From Kitasatospora phosalacinea (lineage in GTDB: Bacteria > Actinomycetota > Actinomycetes > Streptomycetales > Streptomycetaceae), in the NCBI RefSeq assembly GCF_000716545.1, contig NZ_JNWZ01000079.1, positions 1 through 32,667 of the forward strand: a stretch of DNA of 32,667 bases. Reading direction: 5' to 3'. Shown here piece after piece: positions 16,704 to 23,477 of this stretch. Under the pieces are notes generated by a model that had not been told where the DNA came from, made no database searches, and saw only the letters and a list, made by a program, of their open reading frames with translations. The translations under genes and the position numbers were made by a program. How positions within the stretch are numbered: the first letter of the stretch is position 1; every line of letters begins with the position of its first letter.

Positions 16704-18584
16704 TCAGGCGTTCGGGCTCAGCTGGATCCACTTGGCGACGCTGGGCACGCCGGCGTCGTTGAGCAGGAAGAGCATGTACCAGCCGGGCGGGGCGTCCGCG
16801 GCCGTTTCCGGGCTCTGGAGGACGAGTTGGCTGCCGGCCCGGCTGACCAGCTTGAGTTCGAGGCGGCGCTGGCTGGTGTCCACCGAGTGGGTGGAGGTGA
16901 TGGGCGCGAGCAGCACGGCGCGGGCGGCCTGGGTCGGCGAGTTGGTGTTGATCCGGAACGCGGTGTTGTAGGCGACCGGGTCGGTCGGCGCGGTCCGGAT
17001 GTCGGGGCGGGGGCCGCCCTTGTGCAGGTACGGCGGCTCGTAGATCTCGATGGTGCCGTTGTTGCCGGCCTTGATGTCCGGGTTGTTGGCGATCTGCTGG
17101 AGCTCGTCCCCGGTGACCATGATCCGGCCGTCGGGCAGGATCACCGCGTTGGAGTGGTAGCCGCGCGGCAGCCGCTGCTTCGGGCCGAGGGTCCAGTTGC
17201 CGTCGGCGTCCCGCAGTTCGACCTGGCGGAACCGGTCGTCGGGGACGTTCGGGTTGTAGTCCCCGTTGCCGTAGTCGCGGATGCCGACCGCGCCGTTGAC
17301 GGTGAACAGGTTGCCGTCGGGGAAGACCAGCGTGTCGTCCTGGGCGCGGCCGAGGTTCCTGGGCTTCTGTTTGGTCCACCGGCCGCCGGCGAACTCGAAC
17401 GTGTCGGGGTCCTTGTAGTTGCCGCCCAGGACGAGCACCGAGTCCGGGCCGCTGGTGCCGTTGGGCAGGGCGACGGCGGAGCCGTACAGGCGCGGGAAGT
17501 TGTCGGGCCTGCTGGGGAGTTGGCCGCGGGTCTCGTTCGCCGGGTCGAAGACGAACTGCTGGTCGGAGCTGCGGCCGAACCCGTAGATCCTGCCGTCCCG
17601 GAGCGAGAACAGGTGCGGGTAGTCCATCCGGTAGGGGGCGTCCGCCTTCCAGCGGTCAAGTGCGACGCCGTCGGGAGGCTGGGCCTTGCCGTAGGAGACG
17701 TCGACTCCCTTGGCGGGGAAGCGTTCGATCACCGGGCTCGGGGTGCCGAAGCCCAGCTCGGACTGGCCGGACATGATGGTCTGCCGGCCGTCCGCCCCGG
17801 TGACCACGCTCGGGTACCAGCGGCCGACCGACATGTCCTGCTGCTGGTGCCAGGTCTCGGTCCACGGGTCGAAGACCAGGGCGAGCTTGGCGCCGGTGCC
17901 GCCGTTGCCGCCGAGGTTGCCGCCGAACACGCCGACCATGCCGTTGGGCAGGTAGGAGTGGCCGGCGCAGAAGAACGGCGCGGGGCGCGGCTCGTCCAGG
18001 CCGTCCGGCACGTTGACGACCGGCGGCGGGACGGCCTTGAACGTGCCCGGGTCGGTGTCGTTCGCGGGCGGCGTCCAGAGGTAGGCGCGGCCGGCGTTCT
18101 GCCTGCCGATGACGTCGGTGGGCGCGGTCTCCTTCTGCGGGTTGTCCTCGACGGACTCGAAGGAGAACAGCAGCACCTTGCCGGTGGGCAGCAGGGCGAC
18201 GTGGTCCCCGAACTCGGGGGAGGGGATGTACTGCTTGAACTGCCCGAACCGCGCGGGGTCGAAGTTCGCGTTGGCCTCCGCCTGAGTGGCGGTCAGCATG
18301 TTGAACCGGTTGGTGCGGGTGGTCTGCGGGTAGCCGGTCTGGACGGCGCGCAGGCCGATCCGGTCCCGGGCCAGGTCCTCGGCGGCCGGGCGGCCGAGCG
18401 CGGCCACCTCGTCCGCCCGGACTTCGGCCCGCAGTTGGTCGTCGGTGATGCGCAGTCCGCGGTCCCCGGCGAGGGAGCCGGCCGGGACGGGGGAGGCCGG
18501 GGCGGGAGCGGCCAGGACGGTGGTGCTCGACAGGACGGCGGCGGCGGCACCGGCCGCCAGCACGGCCTTCAGTCTGCGTGGCAT
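16704..18584 (-). CDS. Secreted copper radical oxidase (galactose oxidase / GlxA-like)
   Basis: The 626-residue protein begins MPRRLKAVLAAG with a Sec-type signal cleaved near LAAPAPAS. I prefer ATG 18584, with GAGGA 8 nt upstream, over an upstream in-frame ATG that would bury the signal. All copper radical oxidase ligands are visible: Cys206 (FFCAGHS) to crosslink with Tyr322 (MDYPHLF), axial Tyr476 and His477 (GYHSNAVILPDG) and His566 (STHSVDTSQRR); Trp256 in GRWYPSV may stack on the cofactor. Kelch-type blades precede a C-terminal Ig-like DUF1929 domain. The family oxidises alcohols or aldehydes with O2, giving H2O2. In streptomycetes GlxA acts in glycan deposition at hyphal tips; whether this is GlxA or a paralogue is open, since no cellulose-synthase-like gene adjoins it. 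Confidence 0.92.
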   Translation of the reverse strand: MPRRLKAVLAAGAAAAVLSSTTVLAAPAPASPVPAGSLAGDRGLRITDDQLRAEVRADEVAALGRPAAEDLARDRIGLRAVQTGYPQTTRTNRFNMLTATQAEANANFDPARFGQFKQYIPSPEFGDHVALLPTGKVLLFSFESVEDNPQKETAPTDVIGRQNAGRAYLWTPPANDTDPGTFKAVPPPVVNVPDGLDEPRPAPFFCAGHSYLPNGMVGVFGGNLGGNGGTGAKLALVFDPWTETWHQQQDMSVGRWYPSVVTGADGRQTIMSGQSELGFGTPSPVIERFPAKGVDVSYGKAQPPDGVALDRWKADAPYRMDYPHLFSLRDGRIYGFGRSSDQQFVFDPANETRGQLPSRPDNFPRLYGSAVALPNGTSGPDSVLVLGGNYKDPDTFEFAGGRWTKQKPRNLGRAQDDTLVFPDGNLFTVNGAVGIRDYGNGDYNPNVPDDRFRQVELRDADGNWTLGPKQRLPRGYHSNAVILPDGRIMVTGDELQQIANNPDIKAGNNGTIEIYEPPYLHKGGPRPDIRTAPTDPVAYNTAFRINTNSPTQAARAVLLAPITSTHSVDTSQRRLELKLVSRAGSQLVLQSPETAADAPPGWYMLFLLNDAGVPSVAKWIQLSPNA

Positions 18585-18682
18585 GGGAATCCTCGTGGCG
18601 CGTCGGTCAGGGCTGCGGAGCAGCCGCACGGGAGACAGCGATTCGAGGCCAGTAGAGCACTCTGCGTAGTCGTTCGTAGGCA

Positions 18683-18753
18683 GACACTCCAGTGTCGCCA
18701 TGATCGACTGTTGACACGCCGTGACCGCGCGCAGCTCCCTGACGACTCGTCAG
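18683..18753. promoter_or_regulatory. Two palindromes in the divergent oxidase / secreted-protein promoter region
   Basis: GACACTCCAGTGTC (18683-18696) is a perfect 6+2+6 inverted repeat. CTGACGACTCGTCAG (18739-18753) is a perfect 7+1+7 inverted repeat. Both lie in the 220-bp gap between divergent genes, with TTGACA at 18711-18716 between them, a possible -35 without a clear -10. They look like binding sites for dimeric regulators; the proteins are unknown. Confidence 0.4.
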
Positions 18754-18804
18754 CCGCGTGCTGGAATGTCCGCACATCCCGCCCCGACACCCCAGGAGTG
18801 ACAC

Positions 18805-19215
18805 GTGCCCGGCAAGACCAGGATCGCCATGGCCCTCGCGGCCGGATTCGCCGTCCTAGCCGCCGCCGGCGGCGGCGCGGCGGCCACCACGACCTACCAC
18901 TCGCCGCAGGCGGTGACCGGCCCCACCATCCAGGGCGGCGCCGACGGCCTGCCGCACGAGCTGCTCTGCCCGCCCGACGAGAGCGTCTACAGCGGCGGAT
19001 TCAGCGTGACCCCCGGCGAGAACCGGACGCTCGACCGGCAGCCGACCGACGTCCTGGAGAACCGCCCCAACGAGGACGCCACCGGCTGGATCGTCGCCGT
19101 GCGCAGGGACGACTGCCCGCCGGCCAAGGGCGCGGACGGCGAGCACCGCCATGCGAACCTCACGCTCCACGTGGTGTGCACCGACGGCCAGAACAACACC
19201 AGCCTCGGCGGCTGA
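18805..19215 (+). CDS. Small secreted protein of unknown function
   Basis: The 136-residue product starts at GTG 18805, 6 nt after AGGAG. A signal peptide (KTRIAMALAAGFAVLAAAGG) is followed by a mature part of about 108 residues with three cysteines (55, 104 and 125), in LLCPPDES, DDCPPAK and VVCTDGQ. Hydrophobic strands such as GWIVAVRRD and ANLTLHVVC suggest a small beta-rich extracellular fold; the odd Cys count leaves at least one free or intermolecular thiol. I recognise no family. It is divergent from the copper oxidase and shares its promoter region, so co-regulation is possible. Confidence 0.7.
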   Translation: MPGKTRIAMALAAGFAVLAAAGGGAAATTTYHSPQAVTGPTIQGGADGLPHELLCPPDESVYSGGFSVTPGENRTLDRQPTDVLENRPNEDATGWIVAVRRDDCPPAKGADGEHRHANLTLHVVCTDGQNNTSLGG

Positions 19216-19425
19216 CGCGTCGTGATCGGCCGGTGGTGAGACGGGGAGGGCGGCACGCGGCCCGGAAGGCCACGGCGCGCGGCCGGGGGTGGGCGTCTCC
19301 ACGCCGCCCCGGGTGGCGCGCCGTCGTCGTTCCGGGCGGGCCGCCGGCACCTTCCGGGAGCCCGGGGCGGGGACGGGCGGCGGTCTGACCGGTGGACGGC
19401 GGGCGGACGACGGACGGTCCGGAGA

Positions 19426-19671
19426 CATTGCCTTCCCATTACCCGGGCGGGGGCGCGGCTCCGGCGGCCTGGCGGCGCCGGGCCGGGCCCCGCGCGGGCG
19501 CGTGGCCGCGGGCCCCGGCCGGTGCCGCGGTGACCTGGGAACATTACCGAGGCATTGCCATATTGCGGGGAAATGCTGGGGTGGCCGCGCGAGGGGGCCC
19601 GGCGGGGGCGGCCGCGCGGTTTTCGGTCCGTCCGACCGCCCGCTGGCTGCGGATATTACCTTTCCATTGTC
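19426..19671 (+). repeat. Three pairs of heptamer direct repeats with 11-bp period
   Basis: Pair 1 is CATTGCC (19426-19432), N4, CATTACC (19437-19443). Pair 2 is CATTACC (19542-19548), N4, CATTGCC (19553-19559). Pair 3 is TATTACC (19654-19660), N4, CATTGTC (19665-19671). Every pair has exactly an 11-bp period, and the pairs start 116 and 112 bp apart. Paired heptamers at 11 bp are the layout bound by SARP-family activators of actinomycete biosynthetic clusters. No good -10 lies 8 bp downstream, so function is unproven. Confidence 0.55.
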
Positions 19672-19827
19672 GAAATGGGAGGCAACTTTGGCGATAGGCC
19701 CGGCGGGGGCCGCCGGCAAGATCCATCAGGGGTGGTGGAATTCGTTGGCAGGCGACCATTTCGGGATATCGGTCAATCGGCCACGAGGTGGCGGACGATC
19801 GATGTTGTGCACCTGCCAATAATCCTC

Positions 19828-19857
19828 GGATTCCCGGGAGGGGGCCCTCGGGAATCC
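19828..19857. other. Hairpin in the long intergenic region
   Basis: GGATTCCC (19828-19835) pairs with GGGAATCC (19850-19857), enclosing an inner GAGGG/CCCTC symmetry. It could end transcription entering from upstream or act as an operator. No T-tract follows. Confidence 0.35.
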
Positions 19858-20022
19858 GGCATTCGATCAGTATCGGGGCGGGTCGTTCCGGTGCGATGGA
19901 ATTTCCCGCCGCCGTCGCGCCGGGGGGTGCGCCCGCCCGTCAAGCGGAATCCCGGAACCCTCCGTTCCGCTGTTGCGACCAGTGGAAACGCGGGCGCAAC
20001 GAGATAACCGGGGGTGATCACT

Positions 20023-20038
20023 TGTGATCTAAATCACC
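20023..20038. promoter_or_regulatory. CRP-like binding site upstream of the Pfa-like operon
   Basis: TGTGATCTAAATCACC matches the CRP/FNR-type layout TGTGA-N6-TCACA with one mismatch in the last base. An outer repeat, GGGTGAT (20012-20018) and ATCACCC (20033-20039), extends the symmetry. Its centre lies about 57 bp before the start of transcription predicted from the -35/-10 pair, a usual activator distance. The binding protein is inferred; actinomycete Crp is one candidate. Confidence 0.45.
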
Positions 20039-20050
20039 CGCAATCCGTCC

Positions 20051-20080
20051 TTGCCGATCGTCTGTTCGGGCGCCTAGCCT
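20051..20080 (+). promoter_or_regulatory. Candidate sigma-70-type promoter of the Pfa-like operon
   Basis: TTGCCG (20051-20056) and TAGCCT (20075-20080) are separated by 18 bp, a fair match to actinomycete housekeeping promoters. Transcription would begin near 20087, giving a leader of about 78 nt before the carboxylase ATG. Confidence 0.45.
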
Positions 20081-20117
20081 GACTCTGCGTCGAGCAGCCC
20101 ATGCTTCAAGTAACTGC

Positions 20118-20135
20118 GTCGTTGGCAGTCGTTGG
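20118..20135 (+). repeat. Leader direct repeat GTCGTTGG
   Basis: GTCGTTGG occurs at 20118-20125 and 20128-20135, a 10-bp period, about 30-40 nt downstream of the predicted transcription start and 30 nt before the ATG. It could be an operator for a roadblock-type regulator or an RNA element. Confidence 0.35.
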
Positions 20136-20164
20136 TAATTGATTCCGGGGGGCGGGGTTCGGGC

Positions 20165-21742
20165 ATGTCGTCATATGGCTACAGTGCGGGGCCATCGAAA
20201 ACTGCGATGGCACTCGGAGAACTGCGGGAACGCACCGGGGCCGCCTTACGGGCGGGTTCGGAGCGGGCCGTCCTGAAGCACCGGGCGGCGGGGAAAATGA
20301 GTGCGCGTGAGCGGGTCCTGTGGCTGTTGGACACGGACTCGTTACTGGAGACCGACCAGCTGGCCAGGCACGGAGCGGCGGACGCTCCGGGGCCGTACGG
20401 GGACGGTGTGATCACCGGGACCGGCACGATCGACGGCCGACCGGTCTGCGTCTTCTCGCAGGACTTCACGGTGCTCGGCGGCAGCATGGGCGAGACCCAC
20501 GGGCGGAAGATCCTCAAGACCATGGACACCGCGGTGCGCCTGGGCTGTCCGGTGATCAGCATCAACGAGTCCGGCGGCGCCCGGATCCAGGAGGGCGTGG
20601 TCTCGCTCGCCTACTACGCCGAACTCGGCCGCCGCAACGTGCGGGCCTCCGGCCTGGTGCCGCAGATCGCCCTGATCGCCGGGCCCTGCGCCGGCGGGGC
20701 GGTGTACTCGCCGGCGCTGATGGACGTCGTGGTGATGGTCGACCGCTCCTCCTACATGTTCGTCACCGGTCCGGACGTGCTGCGCTCGGTCACCGGCGAG
20801 GACGTCACGGTGGACGAGCTCGGCGGGGCGCGGGCCAACGCGGCGGTGTCCGGGAACTGCCACCACGTGGCCCGCGACGAGGCCGAGGCCCTGGAGTGGA
20901 TCCAGGAGCTGCTGTCCTACCTCCCGTCCAACGCGATGGAGCTGCCGCCCGCCGTCCCGTTCACGCCCGTCCCGGGACGGACCGCGCGGGACCTCGCGCT
21001 CGACACCCTCGTGCCCGACGCCGACAACCAGGGCTACGACGTGCGCGAGGTGATCTCCGCCGTCGTCGACGACGCCGAACTCCTGGAGATCCACGCCCAG
21101 TTCGCGCCCAACATCGTCTGCGGGCTGGCCCGGGTCGAGGGGCGGCCGGTCGGCGTGGTGGCCAACCAGCCGCTGCACCGGGCCGGGGCTCTCGACATCG
21201 ACGCCACCGAGAAGGCGGCGCGCTTCGTCCGGTTCTGCGACGCGTTCAACCTGCCCGTGCTCACCTTCGTGGACGTGCCCGGCTACCTGCCCGGCGTCGC
21301 CCAGGAACGCGACGGGATCATCCGCCGGGGCGCGAAACTGCTGCACGCCTACGCCGAGGCGACCGTGCCGAAGGTGACGGTGGTGCTGCGCAAGGCGTAC
21401 GGCGGCGCCTACGCCGTGATGGGGTCCAAGCACCTCGGAGCCGACTGCAACCTCGCCTGGCCCACCGCCCAGATCGCCGTGATGGGCGGCGAGGCCGCCG
21501 TCGAGGTGCTCCACCGGCGGCGGCTCGCCGAAGCCGGCGAGGACGCCCCGGCCGTGCGCGAGGCCCTCGTCGAGGAGTACCGGCGCACCCTGATGACCCC
21601 GTACGCGGCGGCCGAACGCGGCTACGTCGACGCGGTGATCGAACCCAGCAGCACCCGCGCCCAGGTGGGGGCGGCGCTGCGGGCGCTGAGCACCAAACGG
21701 GAGGCCGCCGTCGGCCGCAAGCACGGCAACATCCCGCTCTGA
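20165..21742 (+). CDS. Acyl-CoA carboxylase beta subunit (carboxyltransferase)
   Basis: The 525-residue protein is full length for PccB/AccB-type carboxyltransferases, which move CO2 from biotin to an acyl-CoA to make malonyl- or alkylmalonyl-CoA. Family motifs are intact: GGSMGETHGRK, INESGGARIQEGV, GPCAGGAVYSPALMD and KAYGGAYAVMGSKHLGAD. At the pocket position that is Asp in propionyl-CoA and Ile in acetyl-CoA-preferring streptomycete enzymes, this protein has Ala417. ATG 20165 follows GGGGGGCGGGG by 7 nt; an upstream TTG (20132) has no ribosome site. Codons 28 and 60 are TTA, implying dependence on the bldA tRNA in a streptomycete. It heads the Pfa-like operon and probably supplies its extender unit; the biotinylated alpha subunit must come from elsewhere. 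Confidence 0.92.
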   Translation: MSSYGYSAGPSKTAMALGELRERTGAALRAGSERAVLKHRAAGKMSARERVLWLLDTDSLLETDQLARHGAADAPGPYGDGVITGTGTIDGRPVCVFSQDFTVLGGSMGETHGRKILKTMDTAVRLGCPVISINESGGARIQEGVVSLAYYAELGRRNVRASGLVPQIALIAGPCAGGAVYSPALMDVVVMVDRSSYMFVTGPDVLRSVTGEDVTVDELGGARANAAVSGNCHHVARDEAEALEWIQELLSYLPSNAMELPPAVPFTPVPGRTARDLALDTLVPDADNQGYDVREVISAVVDDAELLEIHAQFAPNIVCGLARVEGRPVGVVANQPLHRAGALDIDATEKAARFVRFCDAFNLPVLTFVDVPGYLPGVAQERDGIIRRGAKLLHAYAEATVPKVTVVLRKAYGGAYAVMGSKHLGADCNLAWPTAQIAVMGGEAAVEVLHRRRLAEAGEDAPAVREALVEEYRRTLMTPYAAAERGYVDAVIEPSSTRAQVGAALRALSTKREAAVGRKHGNIPL

Positions 21743-21850
21743 TCCCGCCCCGGCCCCGGCCGCCCGGCCGCGGTCCGCACCACGCTCCGACCTCACGACG
21801 CGCACTCGCCCCCCGACGCCGCAGGGCCCCGCACCGCACCAGGAGGCCAT

Positions 21851-23467
21851 ATGAGCACGCCCACGCACCCGCCGCGGTCCGGCGCACCCGCGCACTGGAC
21901 CGGCGGAACGGCGTCCTTCGACAGCGCCGGCCTCGCCGCCGCGACCCGCCGCACCCGCGAGCACCTGCACGTCGTCGGCGCCGACGGCGGCCCGCTGGGG
22001 GTCGCCACCGGCGGCCTGGTCCGGCACGACGGCGGCACCGACGGCCTGCACTGGCACGGCACCCTCCCGCCGCTGTACCCCGAGTGGCTCGGCGACCGCG
22101 GGTTCGGTGAGACGCACGGCACCCGGTACCCGTACATCGCGGGCGAGATGGCCCGGGGCATCTCCTCGGTGGAGCTGGTGACGGCCATGGCCGAGGCCGG
22201 ACTCCTCTCGCTGTACGGTGCCGGCGGGCTCGCCCCCGCCACCGTCGAGCAGGCCGTCGACCGGCTGTCCGGAACGCTCCGGCAGCGGCCCAACTGGGGC
22301 GTCAACCTGCTGCACTCGCCCCTCGAACCGGCGGCCGAGGAGCGCACCGCCGCGCTGCTGGTGGCCCGTCGCGTGCCCTGCGTCTCGCTCTCCGCGTACC
22401 TGCGCCTCACCCCGGCCGCCGTCCGGGTGGCGGCGGCCGGACTGCGCCGGGACGGCTCCGGGCGGGTGGTCCGCGCCCGGCGGGTGATCGCCAAGCTGTC
22501 CCGCCCGGAGGTCGCCCGGGAGTTCCTGTCGCCCGCCCCGCCCGCGCTGCTGCGGGCCCTGCTGGAGCGCGGGGAACTCACCGCGGAGGAAGCCGAGTTG
22601 GCGTCCCTGGTGCCGATCGCGGAGGACCTCACGGTGGAGTCCGACAGCGGCGGGCACACCGACAACCGGCCGCTCGGCGCGATCCTGCCGGTGGTGCGGG
22701 CGCTGCGCGACCGGCTGGTCGCCGAGCACGGCTACGACCGGCCGGTCCGGGTCGGCGCGGCGGGCGGCCTGGGCAGCCCGGAGGCCGTCGCGGCGGCGTT
22801 CGCGGCCGGCGCCGACTACGTGGTCACCGGAACCGTCAACCAGCTGGCCGCCGAGGCGGGCACCTCCGACCGGGCCCGCCGGCTGCTCGCCGGCGCTGGG
22901 GTCGCCGACGTCGCGATGGCACCGGCCGCCGACATGTTCGAGATGGGCGTGCGGGTCCAGGTCCTCAGCCGCGGCACCCTGTTCGCCGCCCGCGCCGACC
23001 TGCTGTACCGCCTCTGGCGCGAGCACGACGGCCTGGAACGCCTGCCCGCGGCGGCCCGCCGCCAACTGGAGACCGAGGTGTTCGGCGAACCGCTGGAGAC
23101 GGTGTGGGAGCGGACCCGGACGTTCTGGGCCGACCGCGACCCGGCCGAACTCGACCGCGCCGAGGCCGACCCCAAGCACCGGATGGCCCTGGTGTTCCGC
23201 TCCTACCTGGGCCAGTCCAGCGGATGGGCCACCGGCGGCGTCCCCGGCCGGGACGCCGACTACCAGATCTGGTGCGGCCCCGCCGTGGGCGCGTTCAACG
23301 ACTGGCGGGCCGGATCCGTCCTGGACGGCGAACGCCCCCCGGCGGTGCAGATCGCCCTCAACCTGCTGGAGGGCGCCACCGTCGTCACCCGTGCCCAGCA
23401 ACTGCGCAGCTTCGGCGTGCCGGTACCGCCGGCCGCGTTCCGGTACGTACCGCGGCAGCTGGGCTGA
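21851..23467 (+). CDS. pfaD: PfaD-family FMN-dependent enoyl reductase
   Basis: The 538-residue protein is a trans-acting enoyl reductase of the PfaD type. Family features in order are an N-terminal region with LYPEWLGDRGFGETHG and PYIAGEMARGISS, the TIM-barrel start NWGVNLLHSP, the FMN-site strands RVGAAGGLGSPEA and GADYVVTGTVNQ, the hallmark APAADMFEMGVRVQVLSRGT, and C-terminal DYQIWCGPAVGAFNDW. It is related to nitronate monooxygenases, but the C-terminal region is specific to PUFA synthases and trans-AT polyketide systems, where it reduces enoyl-ACP. The start is behind AGGAGG (21841-21846). It lies 108 bp after the carboxylase gene and 10 bp before the KS gene, so it is translated with the synthase it serves. 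Confidence 0.93.
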   Translation: MSTPTHPPRSGAPAHWTGGTASFDSAGLAAATRRTREHLHVVGADGGPLGVATGGLVRHDGGTDGLHWHGTLPPLYPEWLGDRGFGETHGTRYPYIAGEMARGISSVELVTAMAEAGLLSLYGAGGLAPATVEQAVDRLSGTLRQRPNWGVNLLHSPLEPAAEERTAALLVARRVPCVSLSAYLRLTPAAVRVAAAGLRRDGSGRVVRARRVIAKLSRPEVAREFLSPAPPALLRALLERGELTAEEAELASLVPIAEDLTVESDSGGHTDNRPLGAILPVVRALRDRLVAEHGYDRPVRVGAAGGLGSPEAVAAAFAAGADYVVTGTVNQLAAEAGTSDRARRLLAGAGVADVAMAPAADMFEMGVRVQVLSRGTLFAARADLLYRLWREHDGLERLPAAARRQLETEVFGEPLETVWERTRTFWADRDPAELDRAEADPKHRMALVFRSYLGQSSGWATGGVPGRDADYQIWCGPAVGAFNDWRAGSVLDGERPPAVQIALNLLEGATVVTRAQQLRSFGVPVPPAAFRYVPRQLG

Positions 23468-23477
23468 GGGGGGCGAC

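Larger units (their letters stand above)
19216..20164. other. Long non-coding region upstream of the Pfa-like operon
   Basis: About 950 bp carry no convincing gene: open frames on either strand are low-complexity and lack ribosome sites. GC-rich blocks are broken by AT-richer patches. Several signals lie here and are listed separately: heptamer repeat pairs (19426-19671), a CRP-like palindrome, a promoter candidate and a leader repeat. A 14-bp word, GGCCCGGCGGGGGC, occurs at 19596-19609 and 19697-19710. An unannotated small RNA cannot be excluded. Confidence 0.55.

Noticed and set aside
18585..18701. N-terminal extension of the copper oxidase to 18701
   Set aside because: The extension places about 39 non-family residues before a clean signal peptide and lacks a ribosome site. 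ATG 18584 has GAGGA at the right distance.
13956..19388. A plus-strand open frame of about 1800 codons
   Set aside because: It runs antisense to the peroxidase and copper oxidase genes, whose active-site motifs are unmistakable. Its repetitive Val/Gly/Arg composition mirrors them.
19816..19863. Rho-independent terminator with T-tract
   Set aside because: The inverted repeat is real, but no T-run follows and no gene ends nearby, so it is left as an unassigned hairpin.
19555..20007. A 150-codon plus-strand frame in the long intergenic region
   Set aside because: It lacks a ribosome site, has mixed low-complexity composition and overlaps the repeat elements. It is probably non-coding.
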